From positions 1-35,112 of the forward strand of contig CALVDI010000022.1 in assembly GCA_944326225.1 (NCBI GenBank): a stretch of DNA of 35,112 nucleotides, given 5' to 3'. Both the position numbers and the translations under genes were made by a program. Origin of the DNA: an uncultured Bacteroidales bacterium (GTDB taxonomy: Bacteria > Bacteroidota > Bacteroidia > Bacteroidales > UBA932). Every line of letters begins with the position of its first letter. Within the stretch, counting starts at the first letter, position 1. The notes below the pieces were generated by a model. That model was given only the letters and a program-made list of their open reading frames with translations, searched no databases and was not told the origin of the DNA. Of the stretch, positions 8,806 through 17,766 are shown one piece after another.

Positions 8806-9141
8806 CTATTTATTCTGTGCGTCGGTTATATCCTTCACTACGGAAGACTTGTCAACGCGTATCCTGACGTTGTTGTCCACTTCCACAACAAGGAAAGTGT
8901 CCTTCACCTCGGCTATCGTACCGTAGATACCGCCCACAGTGACGATCTTGTCGCCTCTCTTCAGGGACTCTCTCCACTTGACTATCTCTTTCTGCTTTTT
9001 CTGCTGCGGCCTCACCATGAAGAAATACATGACCACAATGATGAGAATCATCGGTATTATAAACGAATACTGCTCCCAAAAAGAGCCCCGCTGAACTGCA
9101 GGCTGGGCCTGAGTCTGGAGTAAAAATGTGATAAGATTCAT
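8806..9141 (-). CDS. yajC: Preprotein translocase subunit YajC
   Basis: This is the small accessory subunit of the Sec translocon (SecDF-YajC). It has one transmembrane helix (about residues 27-44, FIIPMILIIVVMYFFM) followed by RPQQKKQKE, the hallmark family motif. The soluble part GDKIVTVGGIYGTIAEV also matches the family. The length of 111 aa is normal. It has its own promoter-like element just upstream, overlapping the 3' end of nusB, so it may start a transcript independent of nusB. Confidence 0.95.
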   Translation of the reverse strand: MNLITFLLQTQAQPAVQRGSFWEQYSFIIPMILIIVVMYFFMVRPQQKKQKEIVKWRESLKRGDKIVTVGGIYGTIAEVKDTFLVVEVDNNVRIRVDKSSVVKDITDAQNK

Positions 9142-9167
9142 TTTCTAGTCTTTTAATTTAAATGAAA

Positions 9168-9196
9168 CAAATATAATAAGAATTTCTAACTTTCAA
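9168..9196 (-). promoter_or_regulatory. Bacteroidota-type promoter of yajC
   Basis: Reading the minus strand, TTG (9196-9194) is followed after 18 bases by TATATTTG (9175-9168), a perfect match to the Bacteroidota -7 consensus TAnnTTTG with acceptable spacing. The yajC ATG is 26 bases downstream. The upstream half overlaps the last codons of nusB. Confidence 0.55.
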
Positions 9197-10136
9197 TGAG
9201 ACCGCGGCCGGTCTTTACGATTTCTCCAGTATCCACCATCTTGCGGAGTATCCTGTCCAGAAGTCCGTTCACGAAGACACGGCTGTTGGCCGTACTGTAG
9301 AACTTGGAGATGTCCACATACTCGTTGATCGTGACTTTCAGGGGGATGTTGGAGAAGCGCACGGCCTCGGCGACACCCTGGATTATCATCACCAGATCGG
9401 TAATGACCACCCTGTCTGGATCCCAATTGCTGGTATTGGCCACCACTATATTCATGTACTTATGGTAGCCCGTCACCGCTGCCCTGAGCAGCTCATAGGC
9501 GAACTCCCGGTCGTCATCCTTCAGGAACACGTCGGGGAAAGGCATGGTGCTCCGCTTTCCGAGAATCTCCAGATTGCGCACTATCACTCCCAGCACATAG
9601 CCCAGGTCATCTATCCAGAACAGAGACATATCCTCCAGGAACGACTCCAGTTCCTCATTGTCCTCGAAGAGTTCCGGGTCGGAGAATATCCTGACGAACA
9701 GGGCGCAGTCCTCCGCCATAGAGCGCGTCTGAGAAGCCATATACTCCCTGAAATACTCCTTCTCCGACAGGGCCGCCAGTATCTTTCTGATCACCAGGGC
9801 CAGATCCTCGGTCCACACGAGTCCGTGGTCCTCGCAGTATTTCGTGAAACGCTCATTCTGCCTGAGCCAGGCCGACACTTGGTTGTCTGCGAACTTACGG
9901 TTGGGGTTGCGTTCCTCGGGGGTGGGATTGAACTTTTTGAGGCCGGTCTGAATCCTGGCCTCGGCGGCATTGCCGAGAGCGACCGCCGCATTGAGTATAA
10001 AATAATAAAGGTGCAGTGTCTTATCGCACGAATACTTGAGAGCTTTCTCGGCTTCTACCAGAGAATCAGAGCCGGAAGCTACCATACTGTAAAGAACTTT
10101 AAAGACTTTTATCCTTATCAGACGACGGTTTATCAT
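9186..10136 (-). CDS. nusB: Transcription antitermination factor NusB (long form)
   Basis: This is a NusB-family protein, part of the complex (NusB-S10 at boxA) that supports rRNA antitermination. The N-terminus MINRRLIRIKVFKVLYSM is the typical family opening, and the C-terminal half carries the NusB helical domain (DLVMIIQGVAEAVRFSNIPLKVTINEYVDISKFYST). At 316 aa it is about twice the E. coli length. The long form with a mid-protein insertion is usual in Bacteroidota, so this is not a fusion. It is the first gene of the minus-strand cluster and is divergent from the PUR-domain gene. Confidence 0.9.
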   Translation of the reverse strand: MINRRLIRIKVFKVLYSMVASGSDSLVEAEKALKYSCDKTLHLYYFILNAAVALGNAAEARIQTGLKKFNPTPEERNPNRKFADNQVSAWLRQNERFTKYCEDHGLVWTEDLALVIRKILAALSEKEYFREYMASQTRSMAEDCALFVRIFSDPELFEDNEELESFLEDMSLFWIDDLGYVLGVIVRNLEILGKRSTMPFPDVFLKDDDREFAYELLRAAVTGYHKYMNIVVANTSNWDPDRVVITDLVMIIQGVAEAVRFSNIPLKVTINEYVDISKFYSTANSRVFVNGLLDRILRKMVDTGEIVKTGRGLIES

Positions 10137-10158
10137 ACATTATTTTTAAAACATTTTG

Positions 10159-10166
10159 CAAATATA
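10159..10166 (-). promoter_or_regulatory. -7 element for nusB
   Basis: The minus strand reads TATATTTG at 10166-10159, matching TAnnTTTG, 23 bases before the nusB ATG. I see no convincing -33 TTTG at the usual distance, so this is a half-site call. Confidence 0.45.
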
Positions 10167-10168
10167 AC

Positions 10169-10196
10169 TTGAACATGAGAAAAAACTCTATATTTG
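10169..10196 (+). promoter_or_regulatory. Bacteroidota-type promoter of the PUR-domain gene
   Basis: TTG (10169-10171) is followed after 17 bases by TATATTTG (10189-10196). The ATG at 10224 lies 27 bases downstream. The divergent nusB -7 element starts only 2 bases to the left, so the two promoters are packed back to back and probably compete for polymerase. Confidence 0.55.
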
Positions 10197-10223
10197 TAAC
10201 AAATTTTGTAAAATTTAATAAAA

Positions 10224-10592
10224 ATGTATTCAGAGGATATTGATAACTCAGCTGCCATGGAGCGCAGCGGCGACGATGTGTACTCGAAGCCTGTCCGCGC
10301 TGGAAAAAGGACATACTTTTTCGACGTAAAAGCCACCAAGGGCAATGATTACTATCTCACTATCACCGAGAGCAAGAGAAGGATCGAAAAGGACGGACGC
10401 TTCGCATACGACAAACATAAGATTTTCCTGTACAAGGAAGACTTCGAGAAGTTCTCGCAGGGACTTGAGGAGGTCATAGCCTACATCAAGGAAAGATGCC
10501 CTGTCGTGGAGCGCACGGAGGAGGACAGACACATTCCCAGAGAAAGAGAGGAGGGTGATCAGTTCTCGGATGTGAATTTCGAGGAGCTTTAG
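10224..10592 (+). CDS. DUF3276 / PUR-alpha-like nucleic-acid-binding protein
   Basis: This 122-aa protein carries a single PUR domain. The core runs from KRTYFFDVKATKGNDYYLTI to HKIFLYKEDFEKFSQGL (about residues 28-85), the usual PUR repeat pattern of a beta-sheet followed by a helix. Family members bind single-stranded DNA or RNA; Borrelia BpuR is a studied example. The C-terminal 30 residues are charged and probably disordered. It is transcribed alone from the divergent promoter region and converges on the SDR gene with an 8-base gap. Confidence 0.85.
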   Translation: MYSEDIDNSAAMERSGDDVYSKPVRAGKRTYFFDVKATKGNDYYLTITESKRRIEKDGRFAYDKHKIFLYKEDFEKFSQGLEEVIAYIKERCPVVERTEEDRHIPREREEGDQFSDVNFEEL

Positions 10593-10600
10593 TCCCGGCA

Positions 10601-11353
10601 CTAGAACATGTCCTGGTAAGGCCTGAAAAAGCGGCCTCCCCAGTTCCACAGCGGAGACGGAACAAGACGCATCAGCAGGCCCAGCGCGGCCCAGCGTCCG
10701 TCTATCACCGCTGTTTTTTTCTTGCGTCTTATCGCACGTACTATCTTAGCGGCGGCATCTTCCCTGCGTATAGTCATGGGGAAATGCCGCCCGTGTATGA
10801 AATCAGTATCCACAAAGCCCGGCTTGATGACTGTGAACCCTATATCGGCTTTCCGGATTACGGCCAACTGCCTGAGAGCTTTCGTATAAAAAGCATCGAA
10901 CTCCTTGGTGGCCGAGTATGCCGGACACACTCCCAGCGGCAGTATGGAAGCCACGGACGAGAGCACGGCCAGGTGTCCCTTAAGTCCGTTTCCGGCCCAG
11001 TAGTTGAACAGCCACACGGCGCAGCGGACAAATCCTTCCGCATTGACTTCCACCTGACCCAACTCCAGAGACGGTTCCAGAGCCGTATTGGTGTGCCCGA
11101 AACCGGACGAATACAGGCAGATATCCACTCCGCCCATCTCCTCCACGAGAGCGGCCAGCTGAGCGGCGGCATCCCCGGACGACACGTCGAATGTCTTTGT
11201 AAAGGCCCTGCCTGCAGGTGCCGCCGAGGCAAACTCCTCCAGCAAGGCAGTACGTCTGCCGGTAACTCCCACCTTATGTCCCTGGGCCAGATATATCTCC
11301 GCCACTGCCCGGCCTATACCCGATGTGGCGCCTATGACTATCACATTCATCAT
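10601..11353 (-). CDS. SDR family NAD(P)-dependent oxidoreductase
   Basis: This is a classical short-chain dehydrogenase. The cofactor motif GATSGIG is at residues 8-14, the catalytic Ser is in LSSVAS (about 132-133), and Y146-x3-K150 is present as YSATK. The NNAG motif is replaced by YSSG at about 81-84. Arg residues after beta-strand 2 (TGRRT) suggest NADP preference. The C-terminus has a hydrophobic, Trp-rich stretch (RWAALGLLMRLVPSPLWNWG) that could attach to a membrane. The substrate cannot be deduced. Either of two adjacent ATGs (11353, 11350) can be the start. Confidence 0.85.
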   Translation of the reverse strand: MMNVIVIGATSGIGRAVAEIYLAQGHKVGVTGRRTALLEEFASAAPAGRAFTKTFDVSSGDAAAQLAALVEEMGGVDICLYSSGFGHTNTALEPSLELGQVEVNAEGFVRCAVWLFNYWAGNGLKGHLAVLSSVASILPLGVCPAYSATKEFDAFYTKALRQLAVIRKADIGFTVIKPGFVDTDFIHGRHFPMTIRREDAAAKIVRAIRRKKKTAVIDGRWAALGLLMRLVPSPLWNWGGRFFRPYQDMF

Positions 11354-11370
11354 TGCATTGATTTTATACG

Positions 11371-11378
11371 CAAATTTA
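11371..11378 (-). promoter_or_regulatory. -7 element for the SDR gene
   Basis: The minus strand reads TAAATTTG (11378-11371), matching TAnnTTTG, 17 bases before the first possible ATG of the SDR gene. No clear -33 box is seen. The 5' leader would be very short. Confidence 0.4.
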
Positions 11379-11399
11379 AACCATTTATCCCATATCTGT

Positions 11400-11430
11400 A
11401 AAGAAAAAGGCCATCGGCGGACCGATGACC
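11400..11430 (-). terminator. Terminator after the M16 peptidase pair
   Basis: On the minus strand a 9-position stem, GGTCATCGG with CCGATGGCC (one G-T pair), has a 4-base loop and is followed by TTTTTCTTT. It lies 30 bases after the stop of the non-catalytic M16 gene and before the SDR promoter, so it separates the two transcription units. Confidence 0.7.
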
Positions 11431-11459
11431 TCGTTCTTTATCCGTTCTATGAGATGAGA

Positions 11460-13526
11460 CTAGAACTTTTTGGCTTTGAGCTTGGAGTTGATCTTGACAT
11501 TTACGACCTTGGCCTCCATCTCACCCATCTGAGGTACGACCATCTTCATTACCGAAGGATACTTGACACCATATTTGGTCGTCATGTACTCTACATAATA
11601 GGTTTCGGAAGACTGGCCCATAGCTGACTCTACAGTCTTGACCTTGGCTCCGGTCTCGACATCGTAGTAATCGACAGTCACTATACCGTTGGCTGCAGAA
11701 CTCTTCACCTTGTAGGCATCGCGTCCGTCCACTGCCTCGATACCTGTCAGCTCATAGCCCTCAGTGCCGAGCATCTCAGGGAAAGGATACAGGTCACTCT
11801 CGCTGACCACGGTTGCGATCTGCGCAGGATCAGTGACTTCCTGTGAGCCGCCCATAGGAGAGCTTACTGTGAGTTTACCGTTTACCAACTTGAGTTCCGA
11901 CATCACCTGACCACCCATGGACTGAGTCTGCAATAGAGCCTTCTCGGCAGGAATCATCTTGACGGTATTGGAGATGGTCATTCCCTGGACAGTCATGTCT
12001 GTCTGAACGGTTATGTCCTTGATGCCCTCGATAAGCTCACGGCCTCCGAGATAGTTGAAGTAGCTGTCGAACACGGTCTGGACTGTCACATCGGCTGCAA
12101 CCTCCTTGCGTTCGATGGGCTTGCCCTCGAAGTCGAGCTCTACGACCACTCCGTCAGAGTCATACTGGGCCAGAGCGGGAAGCACTGAAGGATCACCCAC
12201 GCAGAACCAGTACATATTGTCGGGATCGAAGTACTTGGCCACCACGGCACGGATATCATCGAGTGTCAGGGCATCCAGTCTCTGAAGATAGGTAGCATAG
12301 TAGTCATCGGGCAGACCGTAACGCTCAACCGTGTAAGCAAAGCTTGCAATGGTACCTGAAGATTCCAGCGAACGGGAGAAGTCTCCGGCATACATGGTCT
12401 TGAACTTCTCCAGATCATCCTCGGTATAGTCTCCGTCCATCATGTTCTGCAGCTCGAAGCGCATCTGCACGAAGGAGCTGTCGGTAGCGTTGCCGTTGAC
12501 ATCGCCGCCGGCGCTGAACGAACCGGATATCTCATCTGAGCTTACGCTGGAGTAGACTCCGTAGGTATATCCGTGAGTCTCGCGGAGGTTGCGGAACAGC
12601 TTGGCGTCAAATCCACCGCCGCCATAGATGGCATTGGCAATACTCAGAGCCATACGGTCCTCAGAGTCAGGAGTAAGGGTAATGGGAGCCATCATCTCAA
12701 TAGTGGACTGCACTGCGCCGTCCTTGGGAGAGAATACTACCTGGATGCCCTCGGGACGGTTGACTGCGGGGTCCTCATGGGTAAGAATCTCGCCCTTCTC
12801 CCACTTGCTGAGATATTTCTCGCAGATAGCCTTGGCCTGCTCTAGATTCATGTCACCGACAATGATGACAATCGCGCTGTTGGGAATGATGTAGTTCTCG
12901 TAGTACTCGCGGCAGTCATCTGTCGTGATAGCTTCTACTGTAGCCTCAGTCATGATGTCGCTGTAAGCATGTCCCTCAGGATATACCGTCGCGGTCATGA
13001 TGTTGTTCAGAATGGCACCCGGAGATGTACGGGACATCTGGAGTCCGCCGAGAGCCTGGTCCTTTATCTTGTCCAGCTCTTCCTGAGGGAATGTGGGGTT
13101 GTAGAGCACATCGGTGAGGATGTCCATCATCTTGTCAGTGTACTTGGTAAGGGTCATGAAACCGAGGGAGCGGGAACCGGTACGGAATGTAGCGCCGAGG
13201 AAATCCACCTCGTTGTTGAGCTGGTCAGCAGTACGGTTTACAGTACCCCTGCCCCAGAGGTCACCGAAGAAAGAGGACTCGCCTGCCTTCTCCCCTTCCA
13301 CATACGGATCTACTATAAAATTGATATTGAAGTTGACGACAGGACGGTCATGGTCCTCCACGAGGATGACGCGGAGACCGTTGTCCAGAGTGAATTTTTC
13401 GAAGTCACCGAGCTGAACCACGGGTGCGGGACCGGCCTCGGGAGCCTTGCTTCTGTCTATCTGCGCGCTCAGCTGGAAGAGGGACAGCAGGGCGGCCGCC
13501 AATGTAAGTGTAAGTATCTTTTTCAT
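11460..13526 (-). CDS. M16 family peptidase-like protein lacking HxxEH, with C-terminal LolA-like extension
   Basis: This is an exported M16 (pitrilysin-like) protein. The signal peptide MKKILTLTLAAALLSLFQLSAQ is followed by an M16 N-domain (FTLDNGLRVILVEDHDRPVV). At the position where active members have HxxEH it reads FFGDL, so zinc binding is lost. Such chains pair with an active M16 subunit, and one is encoded directly upstream. The last 180 or so residues are a separate beta-rich domain (MTVQGMTISNTVKMIPAEK to the C-terminus) resembling LolA-like lipoprotein carriers; that assignment is tentative. The start is placed at ATG 13526 rather than 13538 because the signal peptide then begins normally with MKK. 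Confidence 0.85.
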   Translation of the reverse strand: MKKILTLTLAAALLSLFQLSAQIDRSKAPEAGPAPVVQLGDFEKFTLDNGLRVILVEDHDRPVVNFNINFIVDPYVEGEKAGESSFFGDLWGRGTVNRTADQLNNEVDFLGATFRTGSRSLGFMTLTKYTDKMMDILTDVLYNPTFPQEELDKIKDQALGGLQMSRTSPGAILNNIMTATVYPEGHAYSDIMTEATVEAITTDDCREYYENYIIPNSAIVIIVGDMNLEQAKAICEKYLSKWEKGEILTHEDPAVNRPEGIQVVFSPKDGAVQSTIEMMAPITLTPDSEDRMALSIANAIYGGGGFDAKLFRNLRETHGYTYGVYSSVSSDEISGSFSAGGDVNGNATDSSFVQMRFELQNMMDGDYTEDDLEKFKTMYAGDFSRSLESSGTIASFAYTVERYGLPDDYYATYLQRLDALTLDDIRAVVAKYFDPDNMYWFCVGDPSVLPALAQYDSDGVVVELDFEGKPIERKEVAADVTVQTVFDSYFNYLGGRELIEGIKDITVQTDMTVQGMTISNTVKMIPAEKALLQTQSMGGQVMSELKLVNGKLTVSSPMGGSQEVTDPAQIATVVSESDLYPFPEMLGTEGYELTGIEAVDGRDAYKVKSSAANGIVTVDYYDVETGAKVKTVESAMGQSSETYYVEYMTTKYGVKYPSVMKMVVPQMGEMEAKVVNVKINSKLKAKKF

Positions 13527-13547
13527 ATCGTTGTACATGTCTTAAAA

Positions 13548-14864
13548 TTAGTTCTGTTTGGGAAGATAGTAGATGGAGATCTTCTGGGCGGGGTCGATGT
13601 ATTTCTTGGCAACCTCGAGGACTTTCTCCTTGGTCAGCTTGGAGTACTGCTCCATGGTCTCATTGACGAAATTGGTATTCTTGAAGTAAGTATAGGCTGT
13701 AGCCAGACTCTCGGCAACACCTTCAATAGTGGTGTTGGAAGTAGCCTCACCCATCTCCACCATATTCATCACCTTCTGGAATTCCTCATCGGACATGCCG
13801 TTTTCCAGCAGGCCATAGACCTCAGCGTCTATATCAGCCTCCAGGACAGAGAGGTCCACGCCGTTGGGGATACCCTGGATCATGAACACACCCGGATGCT
13901 CGAAAGGCATCACGCCGCCAGCAGCCATCAGACCGGTCTTCTTGGTGTCCACGATCTGCTTCTGCAGACGGGCGGAGTTACCGGCGGAGAGTATGGAATT
14001 GAACACGTCCATGGCAAAATAGTCCTCGGTACCGTATGCAGGAGCGGGATAGACCTCGATCAGCATGGGCATCTGGATATTGTCATAGACGGTGTCCTTG
14101 ACGGGCTCAGTACGCCTGGGCTCCATGTTGGGATCCGGACGGCGAGGCTCAACTGTACCGGCAGGGATATCGCCGAAGTACTCCTCGATCCACTCCTTGG
14201 TCTGCTTGGTATCAAAGTCACCGCAGATTACCAGCACGGCGTTGTTGGGTTTGTAGAACATATCGTGGAAATCCTGGAAGTCCTGAATGGAGGCGTTGCG
14301 GATGTGCTCCTCAGAGCCGAGCACATCGTGATTATAGGGGTGAACCTTGAAGGAGTTGGTCAGGATCTTGGTAAATGCGGTACCGTAAGGCTGGTTGTCG
14401 CGGGTCTGGCCCATCTCCTGGCATACCACGTCCTTCTGGGTATTCACACCGATCTCCTCGATCCTGGGATGCAGCATCCTCTCGGACTCAAGCCACATTC
14501 CAAGCTCCAGCTGGTTGGAGGGCAGCAGCTCGAAATAATAGGTACGGTCATTGGAGGTGTTGGCGTTCAGAGAGCCGCCGGCCTCGGATACATAGGTGGC
14601 ATACTCGCCGCGTCCGATATTCTCGGTACCCTCGAACATCAGATGCTCGAAGAAGTGGGCGAAGCCTGTAAGATGAGGTTCCTCGTTCTTGGAACCCACG
14701 TGGTACATTACGGAGATTACGACATTGGGAGTCTTGTGGTTCTGGGACAGAATCACATGAAGACCGTTGTCAAGGTCGTACTCCTCGAACTGGATATTCT
14801 GCGCCGATGCGGCCACTGGCAGAAGTACTGCCGACAGAATAAGGATTAAAAGGTTCTTCTTCAT
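13548..14864 (-). CDS. M16 family zinc metallopeptidase, catalytic subunit
   Basis: This is a secreted or periplasmic M16 peptidase of 438 aa. The signal peptide is MKKNLLILILSAVLLPVAASAQ. The inverted zinc motif HFFEH is at residues 70-74, and a third ligand Glu at about 150 (VVCQEMGQ) gives the usual spacing of about 76 residues. The C-terminal domain includes the R/Y-type substrate region. Together with the non-catalytic protein encoded 21 bases downstream it should form a two-chain clamshell peptidase. The substrate is unknown. The start lies only 17 bases from the end of wlbB, so read-through from the wlb genes is possible. Confidence 0.9.
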   Translation of the reverse strand: MKKNLLILILSAVLLPVAASAQNIQFEEYDLDNGLHVILSQNHKTPNVVISVMYHVGSKNEEPHLTGFAHFFEHLMFEGTENIGRGEYATYVSEAGGSLNANTSNDRTYYFELLPSNQLELGMWLESERMLHPRIEEIGVNTQKDVVCQEMGQTRDNQPYGTAFTKILTNSFKVHPYNHDVLGSEEHIRNASIQDFQDFHDMFYKPNNAVLVICGDFDTKQTKEWIEEYFGDIPAGTVEPRRPDPNMEPRRTEPVKDTVYDNIQMPMLIEVYPAPAYGTEDYFAMDVFNSILSAGNSARLQKQIVDTKKTGLMAAGGVMPFEHPGVFMIQGIPNGVDLSVLEADIDAEVYGLLENGMSDEEFQKVMNMVEMGEATSNTTIEGVAESLATAYTYFKNTNFVNETMEQYSKLTKEKVLEVAKKYIDPAQKISIYYLPKQN

Positions 14865-14881
14865 ACTTTGTTTGTTGTTGA

Positions 14882-15475
14882 TTAATTATTGTGTTCTATT
14901 AGTGTTACTTTTCCGTCTTTTAAAAAATATTTCTCTCCTGTTCCCGGACATACGGCCGTCCCGTCAGGTCCGAACTCCAGACGATAGCCGGCACGGCTCA
15001 TCCATCCTGTCTGCCTGGCCGGATTGCCCACCACCAGGGCATAGTCAGGCACATCCTTGGTTATCACCGCACCTGCTCCGATAAAAGCCCACTCTCCGAT
15101 GTCGTGTCCGCAGACCACCGTAGCATTGGCACCTATCGTAGCTCCCCTCCCCACTCTGGTAGCGGCATATTCACCACGACGGCATACCGCACTGCGGGGA
15201 TTGACCACATTGGTAAACACACAGGAAGGCCCGAGGAACACATCATCCTCACACGTAACTCCCGTATAGACAGAGACATTGTTCTGTACCTTCACATTGT
15301 TTCCCAGCACTACTCCAGGAGATATCACCACATTCTGACCTATATTGCAGCCCCGTCCGAGGACAGCACCGGTCATAATATGGGAGAAGTGCCATATACG
15401 TGTCCCTTCCCCTATGCAGCATCCGTCATCTATGACAGCCGTCTCATGTGCGAAATATCCTCGTTCCATAGTCAT
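14882..15475 (-). CDS. wlbB: UDP-2-acetamido-3-amino-2,3-dideoxyglucuronate N-acetyltransferase (WlbB/WbpD)
   Basis: This left-handed beta-helix acyltransferase acetylates the 3-amino group made by WlbC, using acetyl-CoA. Hexapeptide repeats are visible throughout ([79 protein letters not shown]). The segment [10 protein letters not shown] followed by [11 protein letters not shown] is the WbpD/WlbB signature. Length is 197 aa from ATG 15475, or 195 from 15469; the family is about 190. An in-frame ATG at 15514 would overlap wlbC and lacks homology support. It lies 4 bases after wlbC. Confidence 0.88.
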   Translation of the reverse strand: MTMERGYFAHETAVIDDGCCIGEGTRIWHFSHIMTGAVLGRGCNIGQNVVISPGVVLGNNVKVQNNVSVYTGVTCEDDVFLGPSCVFTNVVNPRSAVCRRGEYAATRVGRGATIGANATVVCGHDIGEWAFIGAGAVITKDVPDYALVVGNPARQTGWMSRAGYRLEFGPDGTAVCPGTGEKYFLKDGKVTLIEHNN

Positions 15476-15479
15476 CCGT

Positions 15480-16610
15480 TTATCTTTTGAAAAACCCGGC
15501 CACAGCCTCTGCAATCCGTTCCTGAACCTCTACTGTCAGTTCCGTATGCATCGGCAGGGACAACACGGAGTCAGCCAGAGACTCCGCAATTTTCAGGCCA
15601 GCCCCGTCACAAGCATACGCTTTCTGACGATGCAACGGCAGCGGGTAATATATCATGGACGGTATTCCATTGGATACCAGATACTCTTTCAAGGCATCCC
15701 GCCTACCGTCCCTAACCTTGACCGTATACTGATGGTAGACGTGCGTGGTGAAAGAAGCCTCCACCGGCAGCTCTATACCGTCCACTCCACGGAGAAGAGC
15801 ATTGTATCTATGCGCGGCAGTCCGTCTGGCCCTGCTGTATTCATCCAGATGCCGCAGCTTGACCTCCAGCACAGCGGCCTGCAGGGTATCGAGACGGGAA
15901 TTGCAGCCGATGACATCGTGGTGATACTTCACGCGCTGACCGTGATTGGCCGTCATGCGGATACGCTCCGCCAGAACGTCATCGTCCGTAAAAAGAGCAC
16001 CTCCGTCTCCGTAACAGCCCAGATTCTTCGAAGGGAAAAATGAAGTGCAGCCGATGTGCCCCAAAGTACCGGTATACCTGCTGCGGCCGTCAGGATAAGT
16101 GTAGACGGCTCCGAGGGACTGGGCATTGTCCTCGACAACGTAAAGGCCATGGGCTGCCGCAAAGTCCAGTATCGGAGCCATGTCGCAGCTCTGTCCGAAG
16201 AGATGGACGGGGATGATGGCCCGTGTCCTGGGAGTAATGGCCTCCTCTATAAATCGTATATCTGTATTAAAGGTATCGCGGTCCACATCCACCATAACCG
16301 GTCTGAGACCCAACAACGCTATCACCTCGGCCGAGGCCACATAGGTGAATGCGGGAACGATGACCTCGTCGCCCGGTTTCAATCCAAGGGCCATAAGAGC
16401 TATCTGGAGGGCATCCGTGCCGTTGCCGCAGGGGATGACATGCCTGACTCCGGTGTATTGTGCCAGGGCCAAGGCGAAGCGGCCGACTGCCGGACCGTTG
16501 ATGAACGCCGAACTGTCGATGACCTCCGCTATAGCAGCGTCGATCTCCGCCTTTATCTTCATGTACTGACCGTGAAGGTCGACCATCTGTATCTTCTGCT
16601 GTTCCTGCAT
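15480..16610 (-). CDS. wlbC: DegT/DnrJ/EryC1/StrS aminotransferase (WlbC/WbpE)
   Basis: This PLP-dependent sugar aminotransferase transfers an amino group, usually from glutamate, to the 3-keto intermediate made by WlbA. PLP features are visible: [11 protein letters not shown] (phosphate cup, about 62-72), [11 protein letters not shown] (about 158-168), and the Schiff-base lysine in [15 protein letters not shown], about K195. The length of 376 aa from ATG 16610 fits the family; the upstream in-frame ATG at 16667 would extend into wlbA and is rejected. Neighbours on both sides belong to the same pathway, which makes the WlbC/WbpE assignment stronger than the generic family call. Confidence 0.9.
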   Translation of the reverse strand: MQEQQKIQMVDLHGQYMKIKAEIDAAIAEVIDSSAFINGPAVGRFALALAQYTGVRHVIPCGNGTDALQIALMALGLKPGDEVIVPAFTYVASAEVIALLGLRPVMVDVDRDTFNTDIRFIEEAITPRTRAIIPVHLFGQSCDMAPILDFAAAHGLYVVEDNAQSLGAVYTYPDGRSRYTGTLGHIGCTSFFPSKNLGCYGDGGALFTDDDVLAERIRMTANHGQRVKYHHDVIGCNSRLDTLQAAVLEVKLRHLDEYSRARRTAAHRYNALLRGVDGIELPVEASFTTHVYHQYTVKVRDGRRDALKEYLVSNGIPSMIYYPLPLHRQKAYACDGAGLKIAESLADSVLSLPMHTELTVEVQERIAEAVAGFFKR

Positions 16611-16626
16611 TGCGTCCTTCTTAATT

Positions 16627-17610
<984 letters not shown>

Positions 17611-17619
17611 TCAATCTTG

Positions 17620-17627
17620 CAAAGATA
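17620..17627 (-). promoter_or_regulatory. -7 element for wlbA
   Basis: The minus strand reads TATCTTTG (17627-17620), matching TAnnTTTG, 21 bases before ATG 17598. A TTTG at 17644-17641 is present but only 13 bases away, closer than the usual spacing. Confidence 0.4.
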
Positions 17628-17692
17628 ATAAAAATTTCCTCAAATTCTACCGTCTGCTACTCTTTCCCGCTCCTTTACATACTGCTCCTCCA

Positions 17693-17723
17693 TTGAGAGT
17701 TCCTTTAAAAAGTGTCATATTTG
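17693..17723 (+). promoter_or_regulatory. Possible promoter of the recombinase gene
   Basis: TTG (17693-17695) is followed after 20 bases by CATATTTG (17716-17723), one mismatch from TAnnTTTG. The GTG start of the recombinase is 43 bases further. The -7 overlaps a repeated word GTGTCAT, which could be a regulatory or recombinase site. Confidence 0.35.
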
Positions 17724-17766
17724 TGTCATTAAAAAACATTACCAACCCATAAAAAACCTTAAAACC

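Noticed and set aside
12969-14849. A 626-codon plus-strand open frame across the M16 genes
   Set aside because: It is antisense to two clear M16 genes with signal peptides and motifs. Its translation is rich in His, Leu and Gly with no domain, as expected for a shadow of a GC-biased gene.
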